Shown one piece after another: positions 43,051 through 56,444 of a stretch of 64,000 bases of DNA (position 1 is the stretch's first letter; every line of letters begins with the position of its first letter). The stretch is from Tullyiplasma multilocale ATCC 49900. GTDB taxonomy: Bacteria > Bacillota_I > Bacilli_A > Mycoplasmatales > Mycoplasmataceae. Below the pieces are notes generated by a model. That model was given only the letters and a program-made list of their open reading frames with translations. It ran no database searches and was not told the DNA's origin. A program made the position numbers and the translations under genes. The DNA is taken from positions 141,135 to 205,134 of the forward strand of contig NZ_KI519557.1 of the NCBI RefSeq assembly GCF_000483165.1. The letters run 5' to 3'.

Positions 43051-44334
43051 ATGAAATTTACAGAAAGCAAAATGCTTGAACAAGGTCAAGGTAAATGAAC
43101 AGTTACTATTGATGGTCAAGAATGAACAGATACTTTAGCAAAAGCTAAAAACAGAGTAAAAGCTAACATCGAAATCCCAGGATTTAGAAAAGGTAAAGCT
43201 CCAGAAAGTGAAGTTGCTAAATTCTTAACACCTTCAAAAATCTTTAACGAAGGATTCAGAATGTCAATTCAACCTGCATTTGAATTTGCAAGAGCTCAAG
43301 AAGTTAAAATTGAACCAATGAACTCACCAGAACCAGTTCCTTTCAAAGTAAGTGAACAAGAAATCATTATCGATTTCGTATTTGACTTACGTCCAGAAAT
43401 CGAATTAGGAGCATACACAGGAATTAAAACTGTTGAAAAAGAAACTCCTGCAGTAACAGCTGAAGAAGTTGAAGCTGTTATTACTCAATACCAAAACCAA
43501 TTTGCAATGGAAAAAGCTAAACCAAAAACAGCTAAAATTGAAGCTGGAGATGTAGTTGCTTTTGACTTCAAAGGATTTGTTGATGGAGTAGCATTCAAAG
43601 GTGGAGAAGCTAAAGGTCACAAATTAACAATTGGATCAGGACAATTCATTCCTGGATTTGAAGATTCAATGATCGGATTAGGATTAGGTGAAGCTAAAAT
43701 TGATGTTAAATTCCCTGAAGATTACACACCAGAATTAGCTGGAAAAGATTCAGTATTCGAATTAAACATTACTGAAATTACTTCAAGAATTTTACCTGCT
43801 AAAGATGATGAATTAGCAAAAGACTTAAACATGAAAGATGTTAATACATTTGCTGAATTAGAAGCTAAAATTAAATCAGAAATCTTAGAACGTAAAGTTT
43901 CAGGATTAAAAAATCAATTTGTTAACCAAATCATTGATGAAATCATCAAAGGTTCAAAAATTGAATTACCAAAAACAGCAATCGATAACCAAATTTTAGA
44001 TCTTAAAAAACAATTTGAACAAGAAGTTCAAAAACAAGGTTTAACAATGAAAGCTTACAAAAAAGCTACAGGGTTAACAGATAAACAAATCGAAGCTGAA
44101 ATGTATGGAGATGCTAAAGCTAAATTAGAAGGTTTCTTAGTAACTTCAGAAATTAGAGATAAAGAAAAATTTGAAGCAACAGAAGAACAAGTTGAAGCTA
44201 AATATGCTGCATTAGCAACACAATTTGGATTAGACTTAGAATACATCAAAAAAGTTATTCAACCAGAAGCTGTTAAAGCTGAATTAATGAACGACTTATT
44301 AGTTGACTTCTTATACGAAAACAACGGAAAATAA
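43051..44334 (+). CDS. tig: Trigger factor
   Basis: A 427-residue ribosome-bound chaperone and prolyl isomerase. The ribosome-binding signature GFRKGKAP is near 45-52. The FKBP-like domain runs about 150-240 (GDVVAFDFKGFVDGVAF, IPGFEDSMIGL). A long helical C-terminal chaperone domain follows. Two TGA-encoded Trp residues occur near the start. AGAGGAG precedes the ATG. Terminator follows. Confidence 0.97.
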
Positions 44335-44345
44335 TTTCTTACAAA

Positions 44346-44371
44346 AAAGCAAAGCTGACAGCTTTGCTTTT
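44346..44371 (+). terminator. Intrinsic terminator after tig
   Basis: AAAGCAAAGCT, GACA-type loop, AGCTTTGCTTT with T residues. Confidence 0.88.
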
Positions 44372-44380
44372 GTTTATAAA

Positions 44381-44407
44381 TTAGCACTTTTACCTTTAAA
44401 GTGCTAA
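44381..44407 (+). promoter_or_regulatory. CIRCE operator before lon
   Basis: TTAGCACTT, nine bases, AAGTGCTAA. A perfectly symmetrical nine-base inverted repeat differing from consensus only at the innermost pair. It places lon under HrcA. Confidence 0.92.
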
Positions 44408-44452
44408 TTATTGTGATATTATATTTATGTACCGAAAAAAGGGGGAGAAAGT

Positions 44453-46765
44453 ATGAATAAAATTAAATTTCCTATATTTGTAACTAGAGGGGTTTTTGCT
44501 TATCCAGAATTTACAGAAACTGTAGAAGTTGGGAGAAAAGCAACTCAAGATGCAATTAAATATGCTATTGAAAATAACGATGGGAAAATGATCGTTGTTT
44601 CTCAAAGAAAAGTTATGGACAACGAGCCAAAAATTGATGAGATTTTTGACTTCGGAACTTTAGCAACTGTTCAAATTAGAAAAGAATGAAAAGATGGTAC
44701 TTTAACTGTTGAAATTAACGGTGAAGAGAGAATTAAATTAACAAATGTTGAAGAAGAAAATGGATTCTTTATTGGTGAAGCAGACGTTTTAGATTCAAAA
44801 GAATTTGAAACAGAAGAAAACAAAGTAGAATTAAAAGTCTTGATTCAAGAAGTGGCTAATTTAGGTAATGAATTACCAGAAATGGCAAAAAATTTCTTAA
44901 ATAATAGTGATGAAGAAGTTAGTTTAAACTATTTAGTAGACACAATAGCTAAAGGTTTACCATTCATGACATTAGAAACTAGAAATAGTATTTTAGGTGA
45001 AGCTAATCCTGTTAAAAGATTAGAAAACTTACTATCATTCTTAGGTAAAAAAGATGTATCTCAAGATGTTGAATCAGACATTAACAAAAAGTTAAAAGAA
45101 AAAATGGATCAACAACAAAAAGAATACTACTTACGCGAAAGAATGAGAATTATTAAAGAAGAATTAGATGATGAAGATTCAGATTCAAGTGCTGTTGAAA
45201 AATACAAAAAACGTTTAGAAACTGAACCATTCCCAAAAGAAGTTAGAGAAAGAATTCTTTCTTCAATTAGTCGTTTAGAAAACATGCAAGCAGCATCTGC
45301 TGAAGCAAATGTTGAAAGAAACTACATTGATTGAATGATGTCAATTCCTTGATGAGAACAAAGTGAAGATATTCAAGATTTAAAATTTGCACAAGAAGTA
45401 TTGGATAAACACCACTATGGATTGAAAAAAGTTAAAGAAAGAATTATTGAATATCTAGCTGTTAAACAAAAAACAAAATCATTAAAAGGACAAATCATTA
45501 CATTAGTGGGTCCTCCAGGAGTTGGGAAAACATCTCTAGCAAAATCAATTGCTGAAGCTCTAGGTAAGGAATTTGTAAAAATTTCTTTAGGTGGAGTTAA
45601 AGACGAATCAGAAATCCGTGGTCACCGTAAAACTTATGTTGGGGCAATGCCAGGACGTATTATTCAAACAATGAAACGTGCTAAAGTTAAAAACCCACTA
45701 TTCCTATTAGATGAAATTGATAAAATGGCAAGTGATCAAAGAGGAGATCCAGCTGCAGCTATGTTAGAGGTTTTAGACCCTGAACAAAACGCAGAATTCT
45801 CAGATCACTACATTGAAGAACCTTACGACTTAAGTAACGTAATGTTCATTGCAACCGCTAACTATCCTGAAAACATTCCTGAAGCTTTATATGACAGAAT
45901 GGAAATCATCAACTTATCAAGTTATACAGAAATTGAAAAAATGAAAATTGCTGAAGATTACTTAGTGGAAAAAGTTCTTAAGGAACACGCTTTAACTAAA
46001 GATGAATTAGAATTTACAAACGAATCATTTGATGAAGTAATTAAATACTACACACGTGAAGCTGGAGTACGTCAATTAGAACGTTCAATATCTGCTATTG
46101 CTAGAAAATTCATCGTTAAATTATTAAATGGTGAATTAGAAAAATTAGTAGTTACTAGAGAAGTGGTAAATGAATACTTAGGAAAACGCATCTTCGATCA
46201 CACTGATAAACAAGGTGAATCAAGTGTTGGGGTTGTTACTGGTTTAGCATATACTCAATTTGGTGGAGATATCTTACCAATCGAGGTAAATACTTTCCCA
46301 GGAAAAGGAAACCTAATCTTAACTGGTAAATTAGGTGATGTTATGAAAGAATCTGCATCAATTGCTTTAGGATATGTTAAAGCCAACTATGAAAAATTTG
46401 GAATTGATAAAGATATCTTCGAAAAAACTGACATCCACTTACACGTACCAGAAGGTGCAGTACCAAAAGATGGTCCGTCAGCTGGAATCACTATGACTAC
46501 AGCATTAGTTTCTGCTTTCACAGGAAGACCTATTTCGAGAGACTTAGGAATGACTGGAGAAATCACTTTAAGAGGTAATGTGTTACCTATTGGTGGATTA
46601 AGAGAAAAATCAATTTCTGCTGCAAGAAGTGGATTGAAAAAAATCTTAGTACCAATTAAAAACTTACGTGACTTAGATGAAATTCCTGATGAAGTAAAAG
46701 AAGTATTAGAAATCAAGGGTATGGAAACATACGATCAAGTATTTGCTGAAGTATTTGGTAAATAG
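44453..46765 (+). CDS. lon: ATP-dependent protease Lon
   Basis: A 770-residue protease that degrades misfolded proteins. The substrate-binding N-domain spans about 1-300. The AAA+ module has GPPGVGKTSLAK near 354, RGHRKTYVGAMPG near 390 and LLDEIDKM near 420. The C-terminal serine protease has the catalytic Ser in PKDGPSAGITM (about 676) and Lys in GGLREKSISA (about 718). TGA encodes several Trp residues (DWMMSIPWWEQ). GGGGGAG precedes the ATG. HrcA control is expected. Confidence 0.98.
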
Positions 46766-46781
46766 TTAAATAAAAATGTAA

Positions 46782-46811
46782 AATAACTAGTAAGTACTAG
46801 TTATTTTTTAT
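46782..46811 (+). terminator. Intrinsic terminator after lon
   Basis: AATAACTAGT, AAGT loop, ACTAGTTATT, followed by T residues. Confidence 0.88.
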
Positions 46812-46822
46812 TAGGAGGAAAT

Positions 46823-48058
46823 ATGTCAAAACCATTAGCATTTTTATTAAGACCGCAAACAACAAAAGATATTATTGGTCAAACTCATATTCTTTCAAAA
46901 GATGGATTAATCCCCAGAATGATTGAACAACAATTTTCAACATCACTTATTTTTTATGGACCAAGTGGAATTGGTAAAACAACATTTGCAATTGCTTTGG
47001 CAAATGACTTAGGAATAGAATATGCACTATTTAATGCTTCATACGATAAGAAAGAAAAAATGTCTAAAATTATCGATAAGGCTATGAAGACTGAAAAATT
47101 TATATTAATAATAGATGAGATTCATAGATTAAACAAAGACAAACAAGATATTCTTTTAGAATATATGGAACATGGTAATATTAATCTTTTTGCTACAACT
47201 ACAGAAAATCCTTTCTTCGTAATTAACCCCGCTATTAGATCACGAGGGAATATTATTGAGTTGAAAAGAATTGCCCCAGAAGAAATGTTTGATTACGTAA
47301 AAGGATTAATTACTTTAGGAAGAATTGACCTAGAAATTCATGATGAAGCTTTAAAATACTTATGTGAATTAGCCGGAGGGGATGTTAGAAGTTTAATAAA
47401 TAATATTGAACTTTTCATCAATTTATATCCTGGCCAATTAATTGACTTAAAGTTAATACTGAAAGTTATTCCTTTAGCTAAGAATCCATCTGGAGCATAT
47501 GGTGATGATTTCCATGATTTGAAATCTGCATTACAAAAATCAATCAGAGGAAGTGATGTAGATGCTGCATTGTATTATTTTGCAAGACTAGCAGAAATTG
47601 GAGACTTTGAAACTTTAATGCGAAGAATGGTTATCATGGCCTATGAAGACATAGGGATGGCTAATCCAACTCTTCCTCCAAGAATTGTCACTGCAACTAA
47701 TGCTTTTAGACAAATAGGGATGCCTGAAGGAATTATACCTTTGGGACTAGCAATTGTTGAAATGGCATTAAGTGAGAAATCAAATTCGGCATACTTAGGA
47801 ACAGCTAAAGCCCAAGCGGACGTTAAAAATGGCTTGATATATGATATGCCAGATTATCTTAAAGATAATCATTATGCTTCAGCTAAGAAACTCGGTAGGG
47901 GAGTGGGATATAAATACCCACATGATTATAAAAATGATTGAGTAGAACAACAATATTTACCAAATGAAATCAAGAATGTTAAATACTATAAAGCTAAGAC
48001 AAGTTCAGCGTATGAAAAACGTATCTTCGATTTATATGAGAAAATGAAAAAACACTAG
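46823..48058 (+). CDS. rarA: Replication-associated recombination protein RarA (MgsA)
   Basis: A 411-residue AAA+ clamp-loader-like ATPase acting at stalled replication forks. PLAFLLRPQTTKDIIGQTHIL is the family start. Walker A GPSGIGKTT is near 45-53, Walker B LIIDEIHRL near 96, and TTENPFFVINPAIRSR near 124. The C-terminal tetramerisation domain has MAYEDIGMANP near 273 and LGRGVGYKYPHDY near 360. AGGAGG precedes the ATG. Confidence 0.96.
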
Positions 48059-48078
48059 TTTAACTAGTGTTTATTTTT
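48050..48078. terminator. Bidirectional terminator between rarA and the lipoprotein gene
   Basis: AAACACTAGTT (48050-48060) pairs with AACTAGTGTTT (48062-48072), covering the rarA stop and the convergent gene's stop. T residues follow on the plus strand. Confidence 0.8.
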
Positions 48079-50470
48079 TTGTAATATCTGTAATTTTTCA
48101 AGTAGCTACAGGATCTTGTCCTGGATTAACTGCATATCTCTTAATTGTTACATCATATTTTTCTTTTGCTTTAGTATCATTGTTATTAAAAATTAATTCG
48201 TATTTAATAACTGCATCTTTATGAGCGTCATGAATATCTGTATTAGAAATATGTCTTGTTGTTCAATTCTTTTGATTTAAAGCATCAGAGAAAGTATCTT
48301 TAACATAAACTGCCATAGATTTATTATCTAATCAAGTAACAACTCTTAGTAAACCATCAATAACCTTTTGCATAGTTTTAGCTTCTTCTGGTTTAGCACT
48401 GTTAACTCCAGTTGTTTGGTCATAGTAGTTACCGTACATATTACCTAAAACTCCAAATAGAGAACCTTCTTTGAAGATGTTTTTTCCATTAACTTTTCTC
48501 ATACCTAGTAAGTATGTAGATTTTAGTTCTTTGATTTCTGTACCATTATCTTCAAGTACTAATTGTTTCTCATATCCTAAAGTCATTAAGATCTGTCCCA
48601 ATAAAGTTTTAGGTAGTGATTCATTAGTAGGGAAGTCTGATGGTGGAGTTGTTCCATCAACTCATTTAATAGTTGTTGATGTTTCTCCAACTAGAGCGTC
48701 CAATAAATTTACTATGTGATCTGTGTCAAATTTATACTTAGTATTATCTTTTGAAGGTGTATCTCTATTAGTTTCAAATTGTAAAGCTGCTGAATCCATA
48801 ATATCTGATAATGAAGTTCATTTTAGACCATATAAGAAAGTTGCAGAATCGACAATATTTAATCCGAATATTGCCAGAACATCAGCAAGAGGGGTAGTTA
48901 ATAAACCACGTAAACCTTTACTATTAAGTCTTGCAAAACCTGTGATTACGGAGTTATTGATATTAACTCCTCCATCTTTTAAAGCTTTAAGGATATCTAA
49001 GATGAAATCCCCATCAAAGATAGCTAAGTATAAGTTATCTAAAGCATTTTGACCAACTGGACTTAGTAAATAGTTTGCGATTGCTTTAACTGGTTTTGAA
49101 GGGATAAGTTTTAAAATTGTTGCAATTGTGTTTAATAAACCTTTTGATTTATTACCTTGATTTGCAATATCATAAAAAATATTTTCAATAGCTTCAACAA
49201 TTGCTGAAGTCCCACCTTTTAATAAGTCTAAAATTAATTCTTTAATTCAAGGTTCAAGTGAGTTGGGGTCTAATCCTAATGCTTCTAGAATTGTATTGAG
49301 TAGATCAGCACCACTTTGACCAACTAATCCCAAGATTGATTCTAAGGCTGCAAGTATTCCACCAATAACCGGATTGTTAATTCCTTCAGCTTTTGGTTGT
49401 GCAAAAAGCATAACTAATAATTTTTGGAAGTTATATCCTTTTCGGTCTTTTTTCTCTGGTGATAATAACATTTGTAGAGTACTGAATAAATCTTGAAGGC
49501 TGATTTTTGTATAAGCTTCATAATCGAAATCTCTTCTTAAGACCTCTTCAACAACTTGTTCATTTGTTTTGGTTTTTGAAAAAATCTTAGTTGGATCCAC
49601 AATATCATAAATATCTAATTGACCCTTGTAAGTATCAAATTGGTTAATATAGTAAACTAAAGTTCTTACATATTTAATAATGTCAGGAAGCATAGACATT
49701 AAAGCATCCATTATATTTCCACCAGTTATTAATTCACCTACTAGTGCACCAATTATGTTTACGATACTTCTTTCGTTGAATAAATCGTTTAAAGTTCCAC
49801 TAAATTCTTTTATATCTGAATTATTGAAACCTTCACGGATACCATTGATTATTAACCCAATAGTACTTGTGTCAGTTGATAAACCTTCAACAGTTTCGAT
49901 AAGAGAAGGGGTAACAATTCCTTTAAGAGCATTAGCTACTAAATCAGTTACAATAGCACCTTCAATAGTTGCTGAAATCCCGGAATTAAAGTTTGAACCC
50001 AATAACACTGAAGCAGCGGCAGAAACCAAAGAAAGGGTTTTTAAGATACTACTATCGCCAGTGATTGTAGTATCTGTTGATTCAGCCATAGATTTAATAA
50101 AATCACTGTCTTTGTTTTCAAAATCGTTGGCATTAACACGATAATCTTCATCTCCAAACATTTGAGAGAATAATCTTTCCATTGTAGTTGTATCTTGAGT
50201 TTCACCCATCGGTACTTCAATAAAGTCTTTACCTAAGACATCTGCAACCTTTTGTGATTTAAAATGACCGCTTGTGTAATCTAAGGAAAAGTTTTTACCA
50301 TCTTTGTCATTTAAAATCGCTGATTGCGCTTTAATAGATGAAATTTCGATGTAGTTTTTTATTTGTCTTTCAATAGAAGCCTTGTAATCATTAACAGTTG
50401 TACAAGCTATTGTTGCGGTACTTGAAGCAGTTATACTTATCGCACCTAATATCGCTAATAATTTTTTCAT
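48071..50470 (-). CDS. MOLPALP-like surface lipoprotein
   Basis: A 799-residue lipoprotein. The leader MKKLLAILGAISITASSTATIACTT carries a lipobox ending at Cys23, so the mature protein is lipid-anchored on the outer face. The chain is rich in Leu, Ile, Asn and Asp, with repeated helical segments (FNERSIVNIIGALVGEL, then LLGLVGQSGADLL-like runs). This fits the MOLPALP family of paralogous Mollicute lipoproteins, assigned by leader and composition. TGA encodes Trp at several sites. AGGAAAGG precedes the ATG. It is divergent from a giant ABC permease, and such pairs recur in these genomes. Confidence 0.82.
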
Positions 50471-50511
50471 GAAATTTACCTTTCCTTTGTGTTTTTATAT
50501 GAAATTATTTT

Positions 50512-50531
50512 ATCACATTAAAGAGTGTGAT
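50512..50531. promoter_or_regulatory. Dyad in the divergent promoter region
   Basis: ATCACA (50512-50517) and TGTGAT (50526-50531), eight bases apart, between the divergent lipoprotein and permease genes. It could be an operator for both. It is short and AT-rich, so chance cannot be excluded. Confidence 0.35.
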
Positions 50532-50607
50532 TTTTATTGAGAATATACTTTTATGATATTTAAATATGATATAAACTATATATGTAAACTTATTTTAGGA
50601 GAAAGAT

Positions 50608-53600
50608 ATGAATAAAAAATCTAGTTTCTTTTTATTGCTTAAACAAGGGATAAAAGGGGTATTTAAATTTAAAGTTCAATTCATCATCATTTTGGTGTTG
50701 TCTTTTTTAGCTACCTTTATTTTCACAACTTCATATACTGTCTCACAACGTATTAATGGATCTTATAATAATATTGTTAAAAGTATTAAACGATTTGATG
50801 AAACAACTTCAATGACGGTTGGTTCTAGAAGTAAGATGGATGAAGACATTCAAAGTCTTTCACCTTTAAGTGACTTCATTGATTCAGGTTTTGTTAACTA
50901 TACATCAAAAGATGGCTCAAACAAATCTGACTACAGTTTTTCATTTAACACAATTAATAATAAAAATAATCAAGTGACTTTTTTAACAAGTACTTTTGCC
51001 AATGAAAAATTCAAAGAAGAATTTGCTAAATTACAACTTACTTTTGATGAAGGTGTTAATGGTGATGCATATAAAAACATGCGTAACATTTTAGTTGATG
51101 AAATGATTAAAGCGATGTCTGAATACTCACAAGACAACAACGTTAATTCATACCTAAAAAATACTACTTTTGGAAACTTAATCAGAAAAGATAAAGATTT
51201 TATTAAAAATATTGAAAATGGTACTGATACTACAACATCAAGTTATATCAACATGACTGCAAGTACTGTAATTAACTGAGTTAAAAACCAAGGGGTTCAA
51301 TTTGGTCAAGACTTAATGGATAAATATAATAGTGATAAGTTTGCTGAATTATTATACTTATTTATTACAGGTAACCAATTAAATGGAACTATAACAGGAA
51401 CTGAAGCTTTGGTTGTGTCAGAAACTAATAAGTATTTAACTGATATTAAATTAGGACAAGAATACAATCAACAAGATGAAAATAGATATCTACAAGTCTT
51501 AACAAACCAAGATGCTGAAAATGCAGCTCCATTAAATGAGGTTGTTGTATCTAAGGGACTAAGAGGGATTGTTAACCCAATCTCAGTTAAAACTTTTGAG
51601 TCAGAAGGTCAAGTCGTTCTTGAAGCTGCATTTTTCTTAGGAAATAATTCAGAATTTAAAATGAACAACTATAATACAAAACACCCGAGCATTGGTCAAA
51701 AATTATCAGCATTTTCAAACTATGAATTACCTTTCATGGGAAAAGATTTTTGAATTAACTTCACTGTAGATGATGGTGAAGAAGATAATCATTTAGATAT
51801 CAGAGCTTCTATGTTCCAATATCACTTAGAATTAACAGCTAAAGCTAGTGGATTAGATATTAGATTCAGAAAAGAAGCATTTGCATTTGATTCAATTACG
51901 CAAACTAAATATCGTGCCGTAACATTGAATGAAAAAGACGATGCAAACTTTACTATCTTAACTGGTAGAATGCCTACTACAAAAGGTGAAATTGCTATTT
52001 CAGAACAATATGCAAGAGCACACCATATCCCACTTGGGAAAACATTAAGAATTGCAGATGCTACATTTACAGTTGTGGCACTAGCAACAGATGCGTTTTC
52101 ATATTTCCCAACTGCAGATCCCGACTTCCCGGTTCCTCAAACTGAAGTGAGTGCTATTATTTATGGATACAGAGATACATTAAGAGCGATTTCAGCTGGT
52201 TCTTCTTCAAGTCAAGCGGATAAAACAGTTACTGAAACTTTTACATTCTTCTTAACAAATCCAAATAAAAAATCTGGATTCTGAAATAACATATTGGGAA
52301 AAGATAGTCAAAATGAAACTAATAATAAAATTGCTAAATTTGTAGCTTTACAAAAAAACGTACCTTCATCATTGAAAGATAGTTATGAATATATAACTTC
52401 TTTTAAAGAAGGGAAAGCAGAAATAAATGATGCTGTAAGACCTAGAACATTTTTCAGTTTAACTAAATTTGATGATTCTAACTATGCTTTAAACTGAACA
52501 ATCCAACCGCGTGTAATGGGTGCATATAACGCAATTACAATGGCTGCTTCTGCAATCATCGCAATCATTGCTTTAATCGCTTTAATTATCTGTATTAGAA
52601 AAACTATTATGTTTAACTCTAAACAAATCGGTATTTTAAAAGCATTGGGGGTAAATCCTTCAACAATTTCAGCTTCATATATCGCTCACTCATTAATCAT
52701 TGCCTTTATAGTTATTCCTTTAGGATGATTAGTTGGATTGGCAATGCAAGTTCCATTCATGTATATGTTCTCTGATTACTTTAGTGCCCCATACATGTTT
52801 AATCAATTCTTATTTGATTTTGGTTCACTTGGAATTACGTTTGCTGTGTTTGGGGTTGTTGCAATTGCAATATCATTCATTTCAGCATTCTTAATCACGA
52901 ACCAAAGTGTTATGGAAATTTTAAAAGTAAGTGTTAAATGATCTAGTTCAAAAACGATTAATAAACTTAAAGATACAATCTTTAAAAACTCTAAGTTTAC
53001 TTTGAAATTCTCATTAACTTTAGCTAGTTCAGGTAAAAAACCTATTGCATTATTAGTAACTGTTGTAGCTTTATCATCTGTACTGATTTCTACAGGATTA
53101 GCAATACCAGCCATTGCGATGAACGCTAAAGATTCTTACTACAAGAGTGTAAATTACGCCAACTCATATAAATATAACGATGTAACAGCAAACTCACCAT
53201 TCTCTAAAAAAGCTATTAACTTCTGAGATGGTCATGATGATTTGGATACAGACTATACTGAATCTGATTTAAATCTTGATGGTTCTGGAACTGGTTATGG
53301 ATACTACATTAATCCTGAAAATTATTCAGCATCAATAAACGATATCAACCCAATTTCAAGATATGTTTATAAAACTGATGTAGAGTCACAAAAAAGTGTT
53401 CAAAATACAATGCAATATTTAGTTGAAAATAAAGATGAATTGATTGGATTCATTACTAAGATATTTGGGGATAACTTCTTCAATAACTTAGGACAAAGTT
53501 TCTCAATCGGGATGATTGATCAATTCTTTGGATTGATTTTAAACTCATTAGAAAACCCTTATGACAAAAATGAAGCATGAACTGATGAAAACAAAGTTTC

Positions 53601-55818
53601 ATTCTCACAAGAATTCTCAGGGTTTATTACAAAAGCTGTTCCTCAATTAATTTCTGCAATTATGGGTTCTGCCGATAACAATGAAGCTGAAGCTGGTAAA
53701 GATGCTAACTGAAAACGTCAAATTATTGACACAATTTTAGTGAGTTTACCACCTTATGTAAAGGGTTATGTACAAGAGGAAAGTAGATTAGATCAATATT
53801 CAATTGGTTGAAACGTTGAACACTTTATTCCGACAGAAGAAAGTTTATCAACTCAAGTTTCTTTAAATACTAAGTCTAAAAAAGAATTTGTTATTTCAGG
53901 ATTAGATAAAACTCAATCAGCTTTCAATATTGATAAATCAGATAAAGAAAAAACTTTCTTAGATATCAAAACTCAAGCTGAAGTTGAGAAAGTATTCCAA
54001 GGAAAAGCTACAAATGACATCTACTTTAACAAGACTAAGATTTACGATTACGCTACAAATACATTGACAGCACCAATTGTAACTAATGCGCAAGCAAAAG
54101 CTGCATTTAATATCTCAGAGGGTACTGTAGTTAAAGATGTTTCAACAACATCAACTGTTCTTAAATATCAAAGCAATGAGGAATCAGGATTCAGTGTTCT
54201 GCCAAACTCAGCATGAGTTTATAATGATTCTGATTATGTAAATTCTGATTATGCAACTAAAAATCCAATGTTAGATGCACAAGCGCAAAAACAATATAAA
54301 GAATCTATTAAAACAAGAACTGGGGCAATTGATGAAAATTATTTAGATCCATTTGCGATCGATACAAATAAATTCACTTTCTCACAACAATATGATGGTA
54401 AAAGAAAAGAAGTTGGAAACGCAGTTAATGCATTAGATCCAACTCAGCCAATAATTAAAAACGCAACTTTGAAAGACAAAACATATTTATTCAATGACTT
54501 TTCATATAATGAAGATGGAGAATTAGATTCTTCATTCGTGAGACCTTACTACCAATATGATAATCTTGAAATCTTTGTTCCTGTATCTAAATTAGGTAAA
54601 GGTGGAGTTGAAGGATTTATTAATGGAATGAACAAAGATCACCGTTCAACAAATGATGAAAACACTTGATATAGTGTTGTTGAAAATGAAGTTGTTCCAA
54701 CATCAGTTAAAGAAGGATATGATAATGCAACTGGCAAATACTTACTAGTTCGTCCATTTGATATCTCATACAATCTTGATTCACAAGAAATGCCTCAAAA
54801 TGATGATGGTTCTTTAGGTAACTTATTAAATGGACCTAAATACTGATTCAGATTTGCTTTCGAAGGTATTAATCCTGCTTTAAATCAACAAAAAGCAAAA
54901 GTTACTTATGCTAACAAGGATTTAAAAGTTAATTTAAAATCTGTTGGTAATATGACTTCTTATAATGAAAAAGTTATTGTTGTAGATTCTACAATAGCTA
55001 ACTTAATAGCTGGATATTCTACAGCTAGAAAAATCGGAGTTAATTATACTTACTTTGATGAAAATCCAGTTATCAAAGCTAATGTTGATGATCAAGTTTA
55101 CGGAAAATCACGTTTTGATAGATATAACTTCAAAACTGTGGATAATCAAATTTATACAAAAAACTGAGAGTCTCTAACTTATATGGGTGAAGAAGCTCAA
55201 AACTATGCACCTATGTATTGAAATAACTTTAAATTCTCAAATATTGAAGAACCTTTAGGATTAACAAGTGGGGTTTCATACACTACTCCAAATAATATTG
55301 GTCAAAATGCTATTGGATTAGAAAGTGGAGATATTGGTGGTGTTGTAAACGGAATCAAATCTCAAACATTACTATCAACTTCAAAAGCTTTAATTAATCA
55401 AATTTCTGTATTAGCTATTTCAATCGGAATGATGTTAATTATTGCTGTTATTATTACAGCCGCATTACTAATTATGTTGGTTGGGGATATCTACATTATG
55501 CAATATCAAAGATTTATGATCTTGATGAAAGTATTGGGATATTCAAATTGAAAAATCCAAAAATACTCATTTGGTACAGTTACAATGTTCAGTTTATTTA
55601 TGTGACTATTGGCAACTGTTCTAGCGTGAGGATTAATGGCTATTGCTATTACTGTTATTGCAAACATGGGATTCGCAATTCCTTACGGAATTTCTTGATG
55701 ACCACCAATTGCAAGTTTCGCTATTATCTCAATATCATTCTTGGGTTCACTACTAGTGTCATCTAAGAAAGTTAGAAATGGTAATCCGGCTTCACTTATG
55801 ACAGATAGTGCAGAATAG
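50608..55818 (+). CDS. Giant FtsX-type ABC transporter permease
   Basis: A 1,736-residue membrane protein read as one frame with many TGA Trp codons. One helix near 20-45 is followed by a very large extracellular domain (about 50-630). Then comes an FtsX-like block of helices (about 635-775, with the cytoplasmic ISK-like SKQIGILKALGVNPSTISASYI), another helix near 815, a second extracellular domain (about 835-1595), and a final FtsX block (about 1600-1730, FMILMKVLGYSNWKIQKYSF). This is the MacB/LolC-type duplicated permease. The ATPase is not adjacent. It may extract or move lipoproteins or assemble surface proteins. AGGAG precedes the ATG. Confidence 0.85.
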
Positions 55819-55843
55819 AAAACGCCTTCGGGTGTTTTTTTTA
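55819..55843 (+). terminator. Intrinsic terminator with UUCG tetraloop
   Basis: AAAACGCC, TTCG loop, GGTGTTTT with one G-U pair, then T residues. Confidence 0.9.
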
Positions 55844-55873
55844 TTTGATATAATATACACAAGAGGTGATATT

Positions 55874-56422
55874 ATGAAAAAAATCGCAATTTTTATTAAA
55901 AAGAATTTTGAAGAAATTGAAGCAATAACAACAATTGATATCTTAAGACGAGGTGGAATTGAAGTTGAATTAATTTCTATGGAATCTGAATTGAATGTAA
56001 AGGGTTCTCATGACATTGAAATAGTAACTGACAAATTTATAAATGAATTTGATCAAAACTCATATGAAGGAATTATTATTCCTGGAGGACCTGCTGTCAA
56101 TGATTTATTTGATAACAAAACATTGTTAAAAATCATTAATGACTTTAATGATGAAGAAAAGATGGTGGCAGCAATTTGTGCCGCACCACAACTTTTAGGT
56201 CAAGCAGGAATTGTTAAAGGATATAGAGTTGTTAACTATCCGGGATGTGACATGTACTTGGCTTCAGCTGAACAAGTTAGTCAGATACCTGCATTAACTC
56301 ACAAAAACATTATTACTGGAGCTGGACCTGGTTCAACAATTCCTTTCGCATTAGAAATTGTTAAATATCTAACAAATGAAGAAAATTTTAAAGAAGTTAA
56401 AGAAAAACTGGTAATTTTATAA
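55874..56422 (+). CDS. DJ-1/PfpI family protein
   Basis: A 182-residue protein of the DJ-1/ThiJ/PfpI superfamily. The nucleophile elbow VAAICAAPQLLG has Cys102, with the partner Glu in KKNFEEIEA (near 16) and GIIIPGGPAVNDLF near 70. These proteins act as deglycases, chaperones or redox sensors; the exact activity is not readable. TATAAT at 55849-55854 and GAGGTG before the ATG give it its own promoter and ribosome-binding site. Confidence 0.88.
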   Translation: MKKIAIFIKKNFEEIEAITTIDILRRGGIEVELISMESELNVKGSHDIEIVTDKFINEFDQNSYEGIIIPGGPAVNDLFDNKTLLKIINDFNDEEKMVAAICAAPQLLGQAGIVKGYRVVNYPGCDMYLASAEQVSQIPALTHKNIITGAGPGSTIPFALEIVKYLTNEENFKEVKEKLVIL

Positions 56423-56444
56423 GATTTTTTCCTAATACTATTTG

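Noticed and set aside
55548-55766. Plus-strand frame within the end of the giant permease
   Set aside because: Different frame from the permease, Tyr/Cys-rich translation, no ribosome-binding site; the permease frame runs through it.
50608-55818. Possibility that the giant permease is several broken genes, since TGA codons split it under the standard code
   Set aside because: All segments are in one frame and the breaks are only TGA, which is Trp here, as shown by many housekeeping proteins.
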